This document shows positions 1-8,894 of a DNA stretch of 64,000 bases, one piece after another. Below the pieces are notes generated by a model that saw nothing but the letters and a program-made list of their open reading frames with translations, did not search any database and was not told the DNA's origin. This DNA is from Mesorhizobium sp. (lineage in GTDB: Bacteria > Pseudomonadota > Alphaproteobacteria > Rhizobiales > Rhizobiaceae). The stretch covers positions 1 to 64,000 of the forward strand of contig SAQL01000002.1 in assembly GCA_004020645.1 (NCBI GenBank), written 5' to 3'. How positions within the stretch are numbered: the first letter of the stretch is position 1; each line of letters begins with the position of its first letter. A program made the translations under genes and the position numbers.

Positions 1-50
1 ACAATCGAGCTTCGCCGCAAAGCGCAACCGAGATGTGTGAATGCGATAGG

Positions 51-190
51 TATAGTGACGGGGGAGAGGGCGCTTTCATCGATGGTTCGCTAATCTCCAA
101 CGATGCAAGAACGGCGCCAAGGCAGCCGCCAGTCCCCTTTCTCCCCGTCACTATACGGGGAGAAATGCCCGGCAGGGCAATGAGGGGCGG
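51..190. repeat. Palindromic intergenic repeat (REP-like) in the leading 366-bp gap
   Basis: The stretch before the first gene holds an inverted repeat: TATAGTGACGGGGGAG at 51-66 pairs with CTCCCCGTCACTATA at 141-155, and the right arm also forms a short hairpin with the following CGGGG. The sequence CTCCCCG...ATGAGGGG resembles the REP-like repeats seen near 18.4, 36.5 and 37.1 kb. No coding region is supported in 1-366; an open frame on the minus strand here is antisense and has no domain. Confidence 0.5.
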
Positions 191-366
191 CGCAACCTGA
201 ATAGTGGCGCCTGCCGCCATTTTGGCTTTCGCGCAACAGTGCGATGACTGTCGCAAGCCGCTGAACGCATTTCGGCAGGAAACGACTTACTTCTGCCGCA
301 CTTCGGCTGTCCGGGAGGGTTCGCGGAGGTTGGATTAAGCCTTTCGGCCGGAGTGGAATTCTAGAG

Positions 367-1434
367 TTGAAGAAGATTTGCATCCTTGTCCTTGCCTTGC
401 TCGTTGCCGGCTGTGGCGGCCGGCAGACCGAGGAACTGCTCGGCAGCGCCATGGTGTCCGCGCCGGTGACCGACATCGCCGGCAACCATAGCATCTTCAT
501 CGCCACGACGCGCAAGCGCTCCGACGATCCCAGCAAGGTTTTCGACCGTGAGCGCTCGGCCACGTTGAACTATGCCCGCGCCAACGTCACCGTGCCGGGG
601 ACCCATGAAACCGGTCAGATCGAGCGGCGCTCGCGCGGCAAGTCGAACGACCCGGCCAAATATTTCATGACCTCCGACGTCGTCGGCTACGACACCGCGC
701 CGAAATTCTCCAGCGCGCTCAGTGCCGACATCGCCGCGCGCGGCGGCCGCGTCATGGTCTTCGTCCACGGCTACAACACCGGCTTCGACGCTGCCGTCTA
801 CCGCGTCACCCAGATCGCCCATGATTCCGGCTACCCGGGCACGCCGGTGCTGTTTTCCTGGGCGTCGGGCGCCAAGACCAGGGACTATGTCTACGACCGG
901 GAAAGCGCCAGTGCTGCCCGCGACCAGCTGGAAGTGACGCTGCGGATGCTCGCGCAGACTGGCGCGCGGCGCATCGACATCGTCGCCCATTCGCTGGGAA
1001 CCTGGGTGACCATGGAAGCGCTGCGCCAGCTCGCCATCAATGGCGACCGCGATCTCGGCGGCAAGCTCGGCGACGTCGTGCTGGCCTCGCCCGACATCGA
1101 TGTCGACGTGTTCAAGAGCCAGATGCGCCGCTACGGCAAGCCGAACAAGCCATTTATCCTGCTTTTGTCCGACGACGACCGGGCGCTGCGGCTCTCCGGC
1201 CTGATCGCCGGTTCGCGGCCGCGCGTCGGCGACTACAAGGACGCGGCCGACCTCGCCGACTACGGGGTGAACGTCGTCGATCTCTCCAGCGTCAAGGGGT
1301 CGGATCGCTTTAACCACACCAAATTCGCCGACAACCCCGAGTTGGTGAAGATGATCGGCCAGCGGCTGCGCGAGGATGACGGATTTGCCAGCGACCGCGA
1401 GGTGACCGACCGCATCAGCCTGCTCGGGCAGTGA
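367..1434 (+). CDS. Alpha/beta hydrolase lipoprotein (DUF900 type)
   Basis: A 355-residue secreted lipoprotein starting at TTG. The N-terminus MKKICILVLALLVAGC is a signal peptide with a lipobox ending at about Cys16. The centre has the hydrolase fold: VFVHGYNTGFDAAVYR (about residues 130-145) is the oxyanion-loop region and DIVAHSLGTWV carries the nucleophile Ser of a G/A-x-S-x-G-like elbow. This layout is that of DUF900 family proteins, esterase-like hydrolases of unknown substrate. The gene ends one base before the next start, and the next gene is a close paralogue, so the two form a tandem duplication in one operon. Substrate is unknown. Confidence 0.85.
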   Translation: MKKICILVLALLVAGCGGRQTEELLGSAMVSAPVTDIAGNHSIFIATTRKRSDDPSKVFDRERSATLNYARANVTVPGTHETGQIERRSRGKSNDPAKYFMTSDVVGYDTAPKFSSALSADIAARGGRVMVFVHGYNTGFDAAVYRVTQIAHDSGYPGTPVLFSWASGAKTRDYVYDRESASAARDQLEVTLRMLAQTGARRIDIVAHSLGTWVTMEALRQLAINGDRDLGGKLGDVVLASPDIDVDVFKSQMRRYGKPNKPFILLLSDDDRALRLSGLIAGSRPRVGDYKDAADLADYGVNVVDLSSVKGSDRFNHTKFADNPELVKMIGQRLREDDGFASDREVTDRISLLGQ

Positions 1435-1435
1435 G

Positions 1436-2596
1436 GTGCGTTCGAAGGTTGTTCTCGTCGTAGCGTTTGCGCTCGCCGTTACCGGCTGCGCCGGCCGCAA
1501 GACACACGACCTTCTTAACACGACGACCGTCACGGTGCCTGCCTCCGACATCGCCGCCACGCATGAGATCTTCGTCGCCACCACCCGAAAAAAGGCAACG
1601 AAAGACCCGCGGCAGGTGTTTGACGGTGACCGTTCACCGACCACCAGTTTTGCCAGTGTCGAGGTCACCGTTCCGAAAATCCATCAGGTCGGCGCCATCG
1701 AGCGGGTCAGGGGCTCCGCCAACAGCAATCCGGCGAAGGATTTTACGGCAACCGAGGTCGAATTCTACGAAGGCGCCCCGCAATTCGCCAAGGCGGTCGG
1801 CGCCGACATCGCCATGCGCGGCGACCGCGCCCTGGTTTTCGTGCACGGCTTCAACAACGGTTTCGACGACGGCATCTACCGGCTGACGCAGATCGCGCAC
1901 GACACGAAATACTCCGGCACGCCGGTGCTGTTCTCATGGGCGTCGAGCGGCAAGACCACGGGTTACATCTACGACAAGGAAAGCGCCAACGCGGCGCGCG
2001 ACGATCTCGAAGAGACGCTGCGCATGCTGGCCAAGACGAAGGCCAAGAGCATCGACATCATCGCCCATTCGATGGGCACCTGGGTGACGATGGAAGCGCT
2101 GCGCCAGCTTGCCATCACCGGCGACCGCGATCTCAACGACAAGCTCGGCTATGTCATCCTGGCCTCGCCCGACATCGATGTCGATGTGTTCAAGAAGCAG
2201 ATGATCCGCTACGGCAAGCCCGACAAGCCTTTCGCCATCCTGCTTTCGGGCGACGATCGCGCCCTCAGGCTGTCCTCGCTGATCTCCGGCGACAAGCCGC
2301 GCGTCGGCGACTATGGCGACGCGGCCGACCTCGCCAGCTATGGCGTTTCGGTGGTCGACCTGAGCAAGACCAAAGGCGGCGACCGCCTGAACCACGCCAA
2401 ATTCGCCGACAACCCGTTCCTGGTGCAACTGCTCGGCGACCGGCTGCGCGCCCCGGCCGGCCTGGCGTCAGACGAGGTCGATCCGGCGCAGCCGATCGAC
2501 AATCTCGGCCAGGGCATCGGCAAGGCCGTCGGCTCCGTCGCCGAAATCGTCATCACTACGCCGTTCAGGGTGCTGACCATCGCCACCGGCGGTTGA
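1436..2596 (+). CDS. Alpha/beta hydrolase lipoprotein (DUF900 type), tandem paralogue
   Basis: A 386-residue paralogue of the preceding gene, started by GTG one base after its stop, so probably translationally coupled. It has a signal peptide and lipobox (LAVTGCAG), the same VFVHGFNNGFDDGIYRLTQ oxyanion region, and IDIIAHSMGTWVTMEAL around the nucleophile Ser. It is about 30 residues longer at the C-terminus, ending in a Gly-rich tail with a hydrophobic segment (GKAVGSVAEIVITTPF). The high identity of the central 250 residues to the upstream gene points to a duplication that has been kept. Envelope-located hydrolase; substrate unknown. Confidence 0.85.
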   Translation: MRSKVVLVVAFALAVTGCAGRKTHDLLNTTTVTVPASDIAATHEIFVATTRKKATKDPRQVFDGDRSPTTSFASVEVTVPKIHQVGAIERVRGSANSNPAKDFTATEVEFYEGAPQFAKAVGADIAMRGDRALVFVHGFNNGFDDGIYRLTQIAHDTKYSGTPVLFSWASSGKTTGYIYDKESANAARDDLEETLRMLAKTKAKSIDIIAHSMGTWVTMEALRQLAITGDRDLNDKLGYVILASPDIDVDVFKKQMIRYGKPDKPFAILLSGDDRALRLSSLISGDKPRVGDYGDAADLASYGVSVVDLSKTKGGDRLNHAKFADNPFLVQLLGDRLRAPAGLASDEVDPAQPIDNLGQGIGKAVGSVAEIVITTPFRVLTIATGG

Positions 2597-2755
2597 GGAG
2601 CGGACAGCAGGACTTGCCGCAGGCGACCCGATCGACAGGAGGAAATTCCATTCTCACGGGCTCAGTAGGACCTCGCCACCGCGCAGCCAGCCAGAACGCA
2701 CGGGATAAGTGGCGGCAAAAGCAATGCACTGCACCAGGAGCGAAATGCCGTCACG

Positions 2756-5700
2756 TCATGCCTCCTCGGCATCGGGGCGAATCCGGAACCATACGACGTA
2801 GAGCGAAGGCAGAAAGAGCAGGGTCAGCACTGTCCCGACGACGATGCCGCCCATCATTGAATAAGCCATCGGACCCCAGAAGATCTGCCGCGATATCGGG
2901 ATCAGGGCAAGTGTGGCGGCTGCGGCCGTCAGCATGATCGGCCTCATACGGTGCTCCGTTGCCTCCACGACTGCTTTCCATGGAGACATTCCAGATCCAC
3001 GCAATTCCTCGATTTGCACGACAAGAATGACCGAATTGCGGATGAGAATGCCGATGAGGGCCAGCACACCCAGCAGGGCGACGAAGCCGAGCGGCGCGTT
3101 GCTGAGCAGCAACGCTGCGACAACGCCGATCAAGGCAAGCGGCGCGACGGAGAAGACGAGGAACAGCCGATGGAAGCTCTGGAGCTGGATCATCAAGAGC
3201 GTTGCCATGGCAAAGAGCATGACCGGCGCCACCGCCAGGATTGGACCCTGGGACTTGGCGCTTTCCTCCACAGACCCGCCGACCTCGACGGAGTATCCGG
3301 CGGGCAAAGTCGTCTTGAACGCGTCGACCTTTTCGGCAAGCGCCGCCACAATGGTTGCTGGCTGCGTCGCATCCTTGACGCCGGCCTTGATCGTGATGGT
3401 CGGGATCCGGTCGCGCCGCCAGATCGTCGGCTGTTCGAGTTCGTAGCGGAACGTCGCCACGGATGACAGCGGGATGACCTTGCCACTGCTGCTCGATAGT
3501 TGAAGATCGAGCAACGTGTCGACGGATCCGCGCTCCTCTGCTTCGGCACGGCCGATCACGTTCACGAGATAGATGTCATCCCTGACCTGCGTCGCGGTTG
3601 CTCCCTCGACGATGCTGTTCAGCGCCGTGGCGATATCCTCCGAGGAAACGCCCAATTGCCGTGCCTTGTCCTGCAAGACATCGATCTTCACCACGCGCGC
3701 CGGTTCGTTCCAGTCGAAGGCAAGATTGGTCAGCGATGGTTGGGAATCGACGATGGAGCCCAGCTTGCCCGCGAGTTCGCGAACCGTCTGGATATCCGGG
3801 CCCGACACCCGATATTGAACCGGCTTGCCGACTGGAGGACCGATATCAAGCAGTTTCACGTAGGCGTCGGTGCCAGGAAACGTCTGATGCAGGTAATCTT
3901 GCAGGTCCTTTCTAAGCTTGTCGCGGACGTCCAGCCCCTTGGTCACAATGATAGTCTGCCCGAAGGTGATGTCGTTCGGCTGCGGATCGAAGGAGAGGAT
4001 GAAGCGCGGTGCGCCCCTTCCGACATAGGTCGACCAATGATCGATATCGGGATTGCCGGCGAGCTTCTCTTGTTCGAACCGTGCCATCTGCCGGCTGGTT
4101 TCGCTGATCGAGCTGTTGTGCGGAAGGTTCCAGTCGACAATCAGTTCCGGCCGATCGGAACTGGGGAAGAACTGTTGCTGGACCAGCGACATGCCTGCAA
4201 CGGACGAGGCGAAGGCGGCGACCGTCACGCCGATCGTCACCCATCGCCAGCGCAGGCAAAGATGAAGAATGCGGGCAAACGCGGCTGCGAACCAGCCCTT
4301 GTGATCCGCATGTTTTTTCATGGTTTTCGGCAGTATCGTCACGCCGAGCAACGGCGTGAACAGAACCGCGACCACCCAGGATACAATGAGCGACACAGCA
4401 ATGACGACGAAAAGGGAGAAGATAAACTCGCCCGCACTGCTGCTGTTGAAGCCGACCGGGATGAAGCTCGCGACAGTGACAAGCGTACCGGTCAGCATCG
4501 GAAAGGCGGTCGAGGTGTAGACGTGGGTGGCGGCTTTCCTGAGACTGTCGCCGACCTCAAGCCGGGCTACCATCATCTCCACCGCGATCATGGCGTCGTC
4601 GACGAGAAGTCCAAGGGCGATGATCAGCGCCCCAAGCGAGATTCGCTGCAGCGAAATGCCTGTGTATTGCATCACCAGAAACGTAATGGCGAGAACCAGC
4701 GGAACTGAAATCGCCACCACCAGTCCAGCCCTCATCCCGAGGCTGACGAAGCTTATGGCAAGCACGATGGCGATCGCTTCGAACAGGGCATGCGTGAAGC
4801 TCGATACCGCCTCATCGACGACTGCCGGCTGGTCGGACACACGCTCTACCGCCGCGCCGACCGGAAGATCCTGGGTAATTTCGGCGATCATCTTTTCCAG
4901 CGCCTTGCCGAAGTCGACGAGATTGCCGCCGGCCTTCATCCCGATGGTCAGAGCGATCGCCGGCTTGCCGTTGAAGCGAAACAGGGAGGTCGGCGGGTCG
5001 ACATAGCCGCGGGTGATGGTTGCGACGTCGGTCAGCGGAAAGAACCTGTCGTTGACCCGCAGATTGATCGATCGCAGGCTCTCCTCGGAGATGAAGCGGC
5101 CGCCGACGCGCAGCGCGATACGTTCCGGTCCCGCCTCGATGAAACCTGATTGGGTGACGGCGTTCTGCGCCTGAAGCGTGGAAATGATCGAGGACCGGTC
5201 GATGCCGAGGGCAGCGATTTTGCGGGTCGAGAATTCGAGAAAGATCGCTTCATTCTGCGCCCCTGCGATCTCGACCTTGCCGACATCTGGAACCGTCAAA
5301 ATCTTCGTGCGGGCGCCCTCGACGAGATCGCGCAATTGCCGCTGGCTCAGCCCATCGCCCGTGAAGGCGAAGATGTTGCCGTAGACATCGCCGAAGCGGT
5401 CGTTGAAGAAAGGTCCGACGACACCCGAAGGAAAATCAGCCTGGATATCGGCAATCATGTTGCGGACGCGTAGCCAGGTTGGCTCGACATCCTTTGCCTT
5501 CGTCGATGGCAGGAGATCGACGAAGACAATCGTCTGGCCGGCCGTGGTCAGACTGCGGGTATGCTCGACAGATTCGAGTTCCTGCAGCTTCTTTTCGATA
5601 CGGTCGCTAACCTGCTGCGTGACTTCCTGTGCCGATGCACCCGGCCATTGCGCCTGGATCACCATGGTCTTGATGGTGAAGGATGGATCTTCCTCTCGGC

Positions 5701-5806
5701 CGAGCCCGACATAGGCAAAGATGCCCGCCAACGCAAAGGCAATCATAAAATACCAAACAAGGGAGCGGTGCTCGAGCGCCCAGTCAGAAAGGTTGAACTT
5801 GTTCAC
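2756..5806 (-). CDS. RND efflux transporter, inner-membrane pump (AcrB/MdtB type)
   Basis: A 1016-residue resistance-nodulation-division pump. It has the N-terminal membrane segment (YFMIAFALAGIFAYVGLGREEDPSF), a periplasmic porter domain, the central membrane bundle with the proton-relay motif LGLLVDDAMIAVEM near residue 400, a second periplasmic domain, and the C-terminal bundle (LIRNSVILVVQIEEL). The start is GTG with AGGAGGT 7 bases upstream. It overlaps the stop of the upstream adaptor gene by 4 bases (GTGA). It should form an inner-membrane trimer that expels amphiphilic compounds using proton flow. No outer-membrane channel gene is in the operon, so a TolC-like protein encoded elsewhere is presumably used. 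Confidence 0.93.
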   Translation of the reverse strand: MNKFNLSDWALEHRSLVWYFMIAFALAGIFAYVGLGREEDPSFTIKTMVIQAQWPGASAQEVTQQVSDRIEKKLQELESVEHTRSLTTAGQTIVFVDLLPSTKAKDVEPTWLRVRNMIADIQADFPSGVVGPFFNDRFGDVYGNIFAFTGDGLSQRQLRDLVEGARTKILTVPDVGKVEIAGAQNEAIFLEFSTRKIAALGIDRSSIISTLQAQNAVTQSGFIEAGPERIALRVGGRFISEESLRSINLRVNDRFFPLTDVATITRGYVDPPTSLFRFNGKPAIALTIGMKAGGNLVDFGKALEKMIAEITQDLPVGAAVERVSDQPAVVDEAVSSFTHALFEAIAIVLAISFVSLGMRAGLVVAISVPLVLAITFLVMQYTGISLQRISLGALIIALGLLVDDAMIAVEMMVARLEVGDSLRKAATHVYTSTAFPMLTGTLVTVASFIPVGFNSSSAGEFIFSLFVVIAVSLIVSWVVAVLFTPLLGVTILPKTMKKHADHKGWFAAAFARILHLCLRWRWVTIGVTVAAFASSVAGMSLVQQQFFPSSDRPELIVDWNLPHNSSISETSRQMARFEQEKLAGNPDIDHWSTYVGRGAPRFILSFDPQPNDITFGQTIIVTKGLDVRDKLRKDLQDYLHQTFPGTDAYVKLLDIGPPVGKPVQYRVSGPDIQTVRELAGKLGSIVDSQPSLTNLAFDWNEPARVVKIDVLQDKARQLGVSSEDIATALNSIVEGATATQVRDDIYLVNVIGRAEAEERGSVDTLLDLQLSSSSGKVIPLSSVATFRYELEQPTIWRRDRIPTITIKAGVKDATQPATIVAALAEKVDAFKTTLPAGYSVEVGGSVEESAKSQGPILAVAPVMLFAMATLLMIQLQSFHRLFLVFSVAPLALIGVVAALLLSNAPLGFVALLGVLALIGILIRNSVILVVQIEELRGSGMSPWKAVVEATEHRMRPIMLTAAAATLALIPISRQIFWGPMAYSMMGGIVVGTVLTLLFLPSLYVVWFRIRPDAEEA

Positions 5807-6933
5807 TGGGGTACCTCCTGTGCAGGTCTTATCCTTTGGCCGTCCGCGAGTTCATTGGCGCCGGCGACGGCAACTTCTTCTCCGTTCTGCAGCCCCGACA
5901 GGACCCGGACGCGAGCAGCCCCGGCGGGCCGGGCCTCGAGCTGGACCGGTCTCAGGGAGATTGTGAGTTTGGCCGGATCGATCACCCAGACATGGTCGAC
6001 GCCATCCCGCTCAAGGATTGCGGAGGCCGGCAGCGCGATCGCGCTGGTCATCGCTTCGCTTGCCGCCGTCGCCGTGACGACGGAACCGAGACGGAAAATC
6101 TCGGGTGCGTCGTTCAAGGCGATCTTCAACCTGTGGGTGCGGGTATTGGCGTCGGCCTCCGGGCCGATCTCTCGCAGAACGCCCGCCGTCCGAAGCGTGT
6201 CGTCAAGCTGAAGAGCGATGTCGAAGCGCGTCCCAAGGCGTAGTGAACCGACCTGGGCTTCGGGCACATCGACCACAACATCACGTCGATCGAGGCCGGC
6301 GAGTCTCAGGACCGTCTGACCGGCCGTGACCGTCTGTCCGACCTGGACCGACGTGGCGGTCACCACGCCATCGAATTCGGCTTTCAACCGTGAGTATCCA
6401 AGCTGCTCGCGTGCCTTGTCGAGACGAGCCTGCGCCTGTCCCACATCCGCCTCGGCCGACTTGAGGCCCTGCTCCGCAACTTCGGAATCGGCAACGCTGC
6501 CGGTATTTGCAGACGCGAGATTGCGCTTGCGTTTTTCGGTGGCTGTGGTGTTCTCGAGCTGCGCCTGGGCATTGCGCAGATCAGCCTCGGCGCTCGTCAC
6601 AGCAAGCTGCAGCGCCAGAGGATCGAGCTCGGCCACAACATCGCCCCTGTGCACCAGATCGCCGACATCGACGCTGCGCGATATGACGCGGCCCAATGCC
6701 CGGAATGCCAGATCTGTTTCAACCCGCGCCTGCACGACGCCGGCGAAACCCAAAACAGGGGGCTGCTCCGGTTTCGCCGTGATGACGTTGACCGGTCGTG
6801 GTGAAGCCGCTTTTGCGGCTGGGCTTTGGTCGCAGCCCGAAACAAGTAACAGCACCAGAACGGCCTGAAGCAGTATAAGTAGAGTTATCACCTGAACGAA
6901 CCGACTTGAGATGCGTGAACGGAAGCTGGTCAT
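5803..6933 (-). CDS. RND efflux periplasmic adaptor lipoprotein (first adaptor)
   Basis: A 376-residue membrane fusion protein. The N-terminus has a hydrophobic segment and lipobox (LLVSGC, Cys34). The barrel-sandwich half-motifs are visible (RVISRSVDVGDLVHRGDVVAELD and VVTATSVQVGQTVTAGQTVLRL), separated by a coiled-coil hairpin rich in Ala, Glu and Gln (residues about 110-180). It bridges the RND pump to an outer-membrane channel. It lies between a second adaptor gene (1-base gap upstream) and the pump (4-base overlap). Shared operon position makes its partner clear; substrate is unknown. Confidence 0.9.
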   Translation of the reverse strand: MTSFRSRISSRFVQVITLLILLQAVLVLLLVSGCDQSPAAKAASPRPVNVITAKPEQPPVLGFAGVVQARVETDLAFRALGRVISRSVDVGDLVHRGDVVAELDPLALQLAVTSAEADLRNAQAQLENTTATEKRKRNLASANTGSVADSEVAEQGLKSAEADVGQAQARLDKAREQLGYSRLKAEFDGVVTATSVQVGQTVTAGQTVLRLAGLDRRDVVVDVPEAQVGSLRLGTRFDIALQLDDTLRTAGVLREIGPEADANTRTHRLKIALNDAPEIFRLGSVVTATAASEAMTSAIALPASAILERDGVDHVWVIDPAKLTISLRPVQLEARPAGAARVRVLSGLQNGEEVAVAGANELADGQRIRPAQEVPQ

Positions 6934-6934
6934 G

Positions 6935-7999
6935 TCACTTCTCCTGCCAGGCCACAGCCTGGCCTTGCTTGAGAAATTTTCCGCCGTCGGTGACGATCAG
7001 ATCTTTTGGCGCAATCCCACCGGTCACGATGAAATCGGCTGTTCGATAGCGGGCGACCGCGACCTTCCGCAGCGAGACCGATTTGCTTGCCGGGTCGATG
7101 ACCCATACGGCCGGCTCACCCCTGGCGGAGGCCATGGCGCTCCACGGCAGGATCACACCTTGACGAGCTGGTGAATGGAATTCACCCACCACCGACGTTC
7201 CGAGCGACCATTGCGCCTCTTGCGGAAGCGCCACCTTGACGCGGATGGTCCCGGTGTCCGTATCGATGACTGGAGAGACTTCCCGGATGTTCCCCCGTGC
7301 CGTGCGCGCCCGATCGCCCACCGGAGCAACCTCGACCTCCCTCGTCGGTCGACCCGGGAGGAAGAAGGCCTCGAACACGTCGAATGAAGCGTCCCGCGGG
7401 CCATCGCGAGCAAGCGTCAGCGCCGGCTGCGCCGCAGAGACCACCTGGCCTGCTTCGACGCTGCGCGAGGTGATGACGCCATCTGCGTCGGCCTTGAGCT
7501 CGGTATGGGAAAGAGCATCGAGCGCCGTTTCTAAACTCGCCTGGGCGACTTCCAGAGAGCCCTGCGCTGTCGTCAACGCCTCTCGCGCCCCATCATAGGT
7601 CGACTGAGCGATTGCTCGCGATTTCAGCAATGTCTTGTAGCGTTCGAAGGCAAGCGCCTTCTGCTTGACGGTGGCTTGTGCCGACCGCAGGCCCGCCCGG
7701 GCGGAATCGACATCGGCGCGCTGCTCGGTGTCGTCGATGCGCATCAGGACTTCGCCCGCACGCACCAGCGACCCGACATCCACGCGCCGTTCTCTCACCC
7801 TGCCGCCGGTCCGGAAAGACAACTCGGATTGAACCCGAGCCTTCACTTCCCCCGTGACCTCGGCGCCCGGTTGGTATTGAGCCAGTGAGGCGGGAATTGC
7901 TAGCACCGGCTGCGGTGCTGCATGGCTTGAGGTATGGTCTTCGCAGCCGACCAGGGCGGCACAGGCGAGACCCAATATGATCGGGCGAAATGTGTTCAT
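6935..7999 (-). CDS. RND efflux periplasmic adaptor lipoprotein (second adaptor)
   Basis: A membrane fusion protein of about 354 residues. I chose the ATG at 7999 because GGAG lies five bases upstream and the resulting N-terminus (MNTFRPIILGLACAALVGC) is a compact lipoprotein signal; an in-frame GTG at 8011 would add four residues. It has the same biotinyl-lipoyl half motifs (RERRVDVGSLVRAGEVLMRID; VITSRSVEAGQVVSAAQPALTL) and a helical hairpin. It is only distantly similar to the next adaptor. First gene of the three-gene efflux operon, divergent from the TetR gene. Two adaptors for one pump suggests a heteromeric adaptor ring, as known for some MexHI/Mdt-like systems. Confidence 0.88.
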   Translation of the reverse strand: MNTFRPIILGLACAALVGCEDHTSSHAAPQPVLAIPASLAQYQPGAEVTGEVKARVQSELSFRTGGRVRERRVDVGSLVRAGEVLMRIDDTEQRADVDSARAGLRSAQATVKQKALAFERYKTLLKSRAIAQSTYDGAREALTTAQGSLEVAQASLETALDALSHTELKADADGVITSRSVEAGQVVSAAQPALTLARDGPRDASFDVFEAFFLPGRPTREVEVAPVGDRARTARGNIREVSPVIDTDTGTIRVKVALPQEAQWSLGTSVVGEFHSPARQGVILPWSAMASARGEPAVWVIDPASKSVSLRKVAVARYRTADFIVTGGIAPKDLIVTDGGKFLKQGQAVAWQEK

Positions 8000-8046
8000 T
8001 GCTCCAGGCACCGTTGCATCAGAGGAAACGGTGCGCTAGATATCGC

Positions 8047-8064
8047 TGACTTACTAGTTAGTCA
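8047..8064. promoter_or_regulatory. Operator-like palindrome between the TetR gene and the efflux operon
   Basis: The 18-bp sequence TGACTTACTAGTTAGTCA is an inverted repeat (TGACT/AGTCA arms around the self-complementary ACTAGT). It sits in the divergent promoter region, 48 bp from the adaptor start and 51 bp from the regulator start. Size and place fit a TetR-family operator controlling both directions. Binding by the neighbouring regulator is inference. Confidence 0.65.
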
Positions 8065-8115
8065 ATGGATTTTTTAGACGGAATCGTGTGGCCGGTTCAA
8101 CGAAGGATGTCAGCT

Positions 8116-8739
8116 ATGGAAAAGAAACTTTCTCGAGCAGAACAGAAAGCCAGGCGCCCGCACGAGATCCTCGATGCGGCGTTCGAGGAGTTTGTCGAAA
8201 AAGGATATGCAGCCACGCGCGTGGAAGACGTCGGCGCACGGCTTGGCGTCACAAAAGGCACGGTCTATCTGTATTTTCCGACGAAGGAAGCTTTGTTCGA
8301 GGCAACGATCGGACATGTCTCGGCACCGTTCGAAGACGTTCGAGCTTCTATCGATGCCCTGCAAGGCTCTCATTCCGACCGGTTGCGCCAATTGCTTCTT
8401 CTGGGATACGACAAGCTCGCCGGCGACAGGAAGACGAGAGAATTGTTGCGCCTCCAATTGGCTGAAGGTTCGCGCTTCCCCAACATCATCGACCGGCATT
8501 ACGGCGAGTTTGTCGCACCCCTGCTCGACGCCGTTCGCGCGCTTATCGAGCAAGGCGTGGCTTCGGGCGAGTTTCACCAGGGCGCCGCCGCAAGTATGCC
8601 GGAAGTGGTGATCAGCTCGGCCATTCACCTCACCATCTGGAAACTGATCTTCGCAGACAGAAATCCTATCGATGAGGCGACCTTTATCGAGGCACATATC
8701 GATCTCGTCCTCAACGGCTTGCTGGCACGCCGCCGGTGA
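8116..8739 (+). CDS. TetR/AcrR family transcriptional regulator
   Basis: A 207-residue regulator. I chose ATG at 8116 because AAGGA lies 8 bases upstream; ATGs at 8065 and 8107 are in frame, but the first directly abuts the operator palindrome and the second has no usable spacing. Residues about 12-60 form the TetR helix-turn-helix (ILDAAFEEFVEKGYAATRVE, then GVTKGTVYLYFPTKEALFEA). The rest is an all-helical ligand domain of the AcrR_C type. It is divergent from the RND efflux operon and is presumably its local repressor, released by a pump substrate. Confidence 0.9.
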   Translation: MEKKLSRAEQKARRPHEILDAAFEEFVEKGYAATRVEDVGARLGVTKGTVYLYFPTKEALFEATIGHVSAPFEDVRASIDALQGSHSDRLRQLLLLGYDKLAGDRKTRELLRLQLAEGSRFPNIIDRHYGEFVAPLLDAVRALIEQGVASGEFHQGAAASMPEVVISSAIHLTIWKLIFADRNPIDEATFIEAHIDLVLNGLLARRR

Positions 8740-8760
8740 GGCGACGGCAAGCTGGTGCTA

Positions 8761-8879
8761 ATGCATGTCGCGCAAAAGCAAGTCCTCGGGCCTGCCCCTG
8801 GGCCTGACCCCAGGGCCTGACCCAAGGCCTGACCCGAGTCCTGGCCCGAGGGTGCGCAGCGGTTTTGCGATAGCGGCTC
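8761..8879. repeat. Dispersed ATGCATGTCG repeat, copy with expanded loop
   Basis: This gap holds a copy of the element seen again, in the opposite orientation, at 27917-27990. Shared blocks are ATGCATGTCG, GCAAAAGCA, CCTCGGGC and GGGTGCGCAGCGGTTTTG. In this copy the centre is enlarged by about three imperfect 12-13 bp tandem units of the type GGGCCTGACCCCA at roughly 8799-8837. It lies between convergent genes (TetR and adenine deaminase), so it could also act as a terminator region. No protein is supported. Confidence 0.6.
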
Positions 8880-8894
8880 TGGTTCGCTCGTGGA

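Noticed and set aside
90..563. Minus-strand frame across the first gene start
   Set aside because: It is antisense to the lipoprotein gene and to the intergenic repeat, without domain or start signal.
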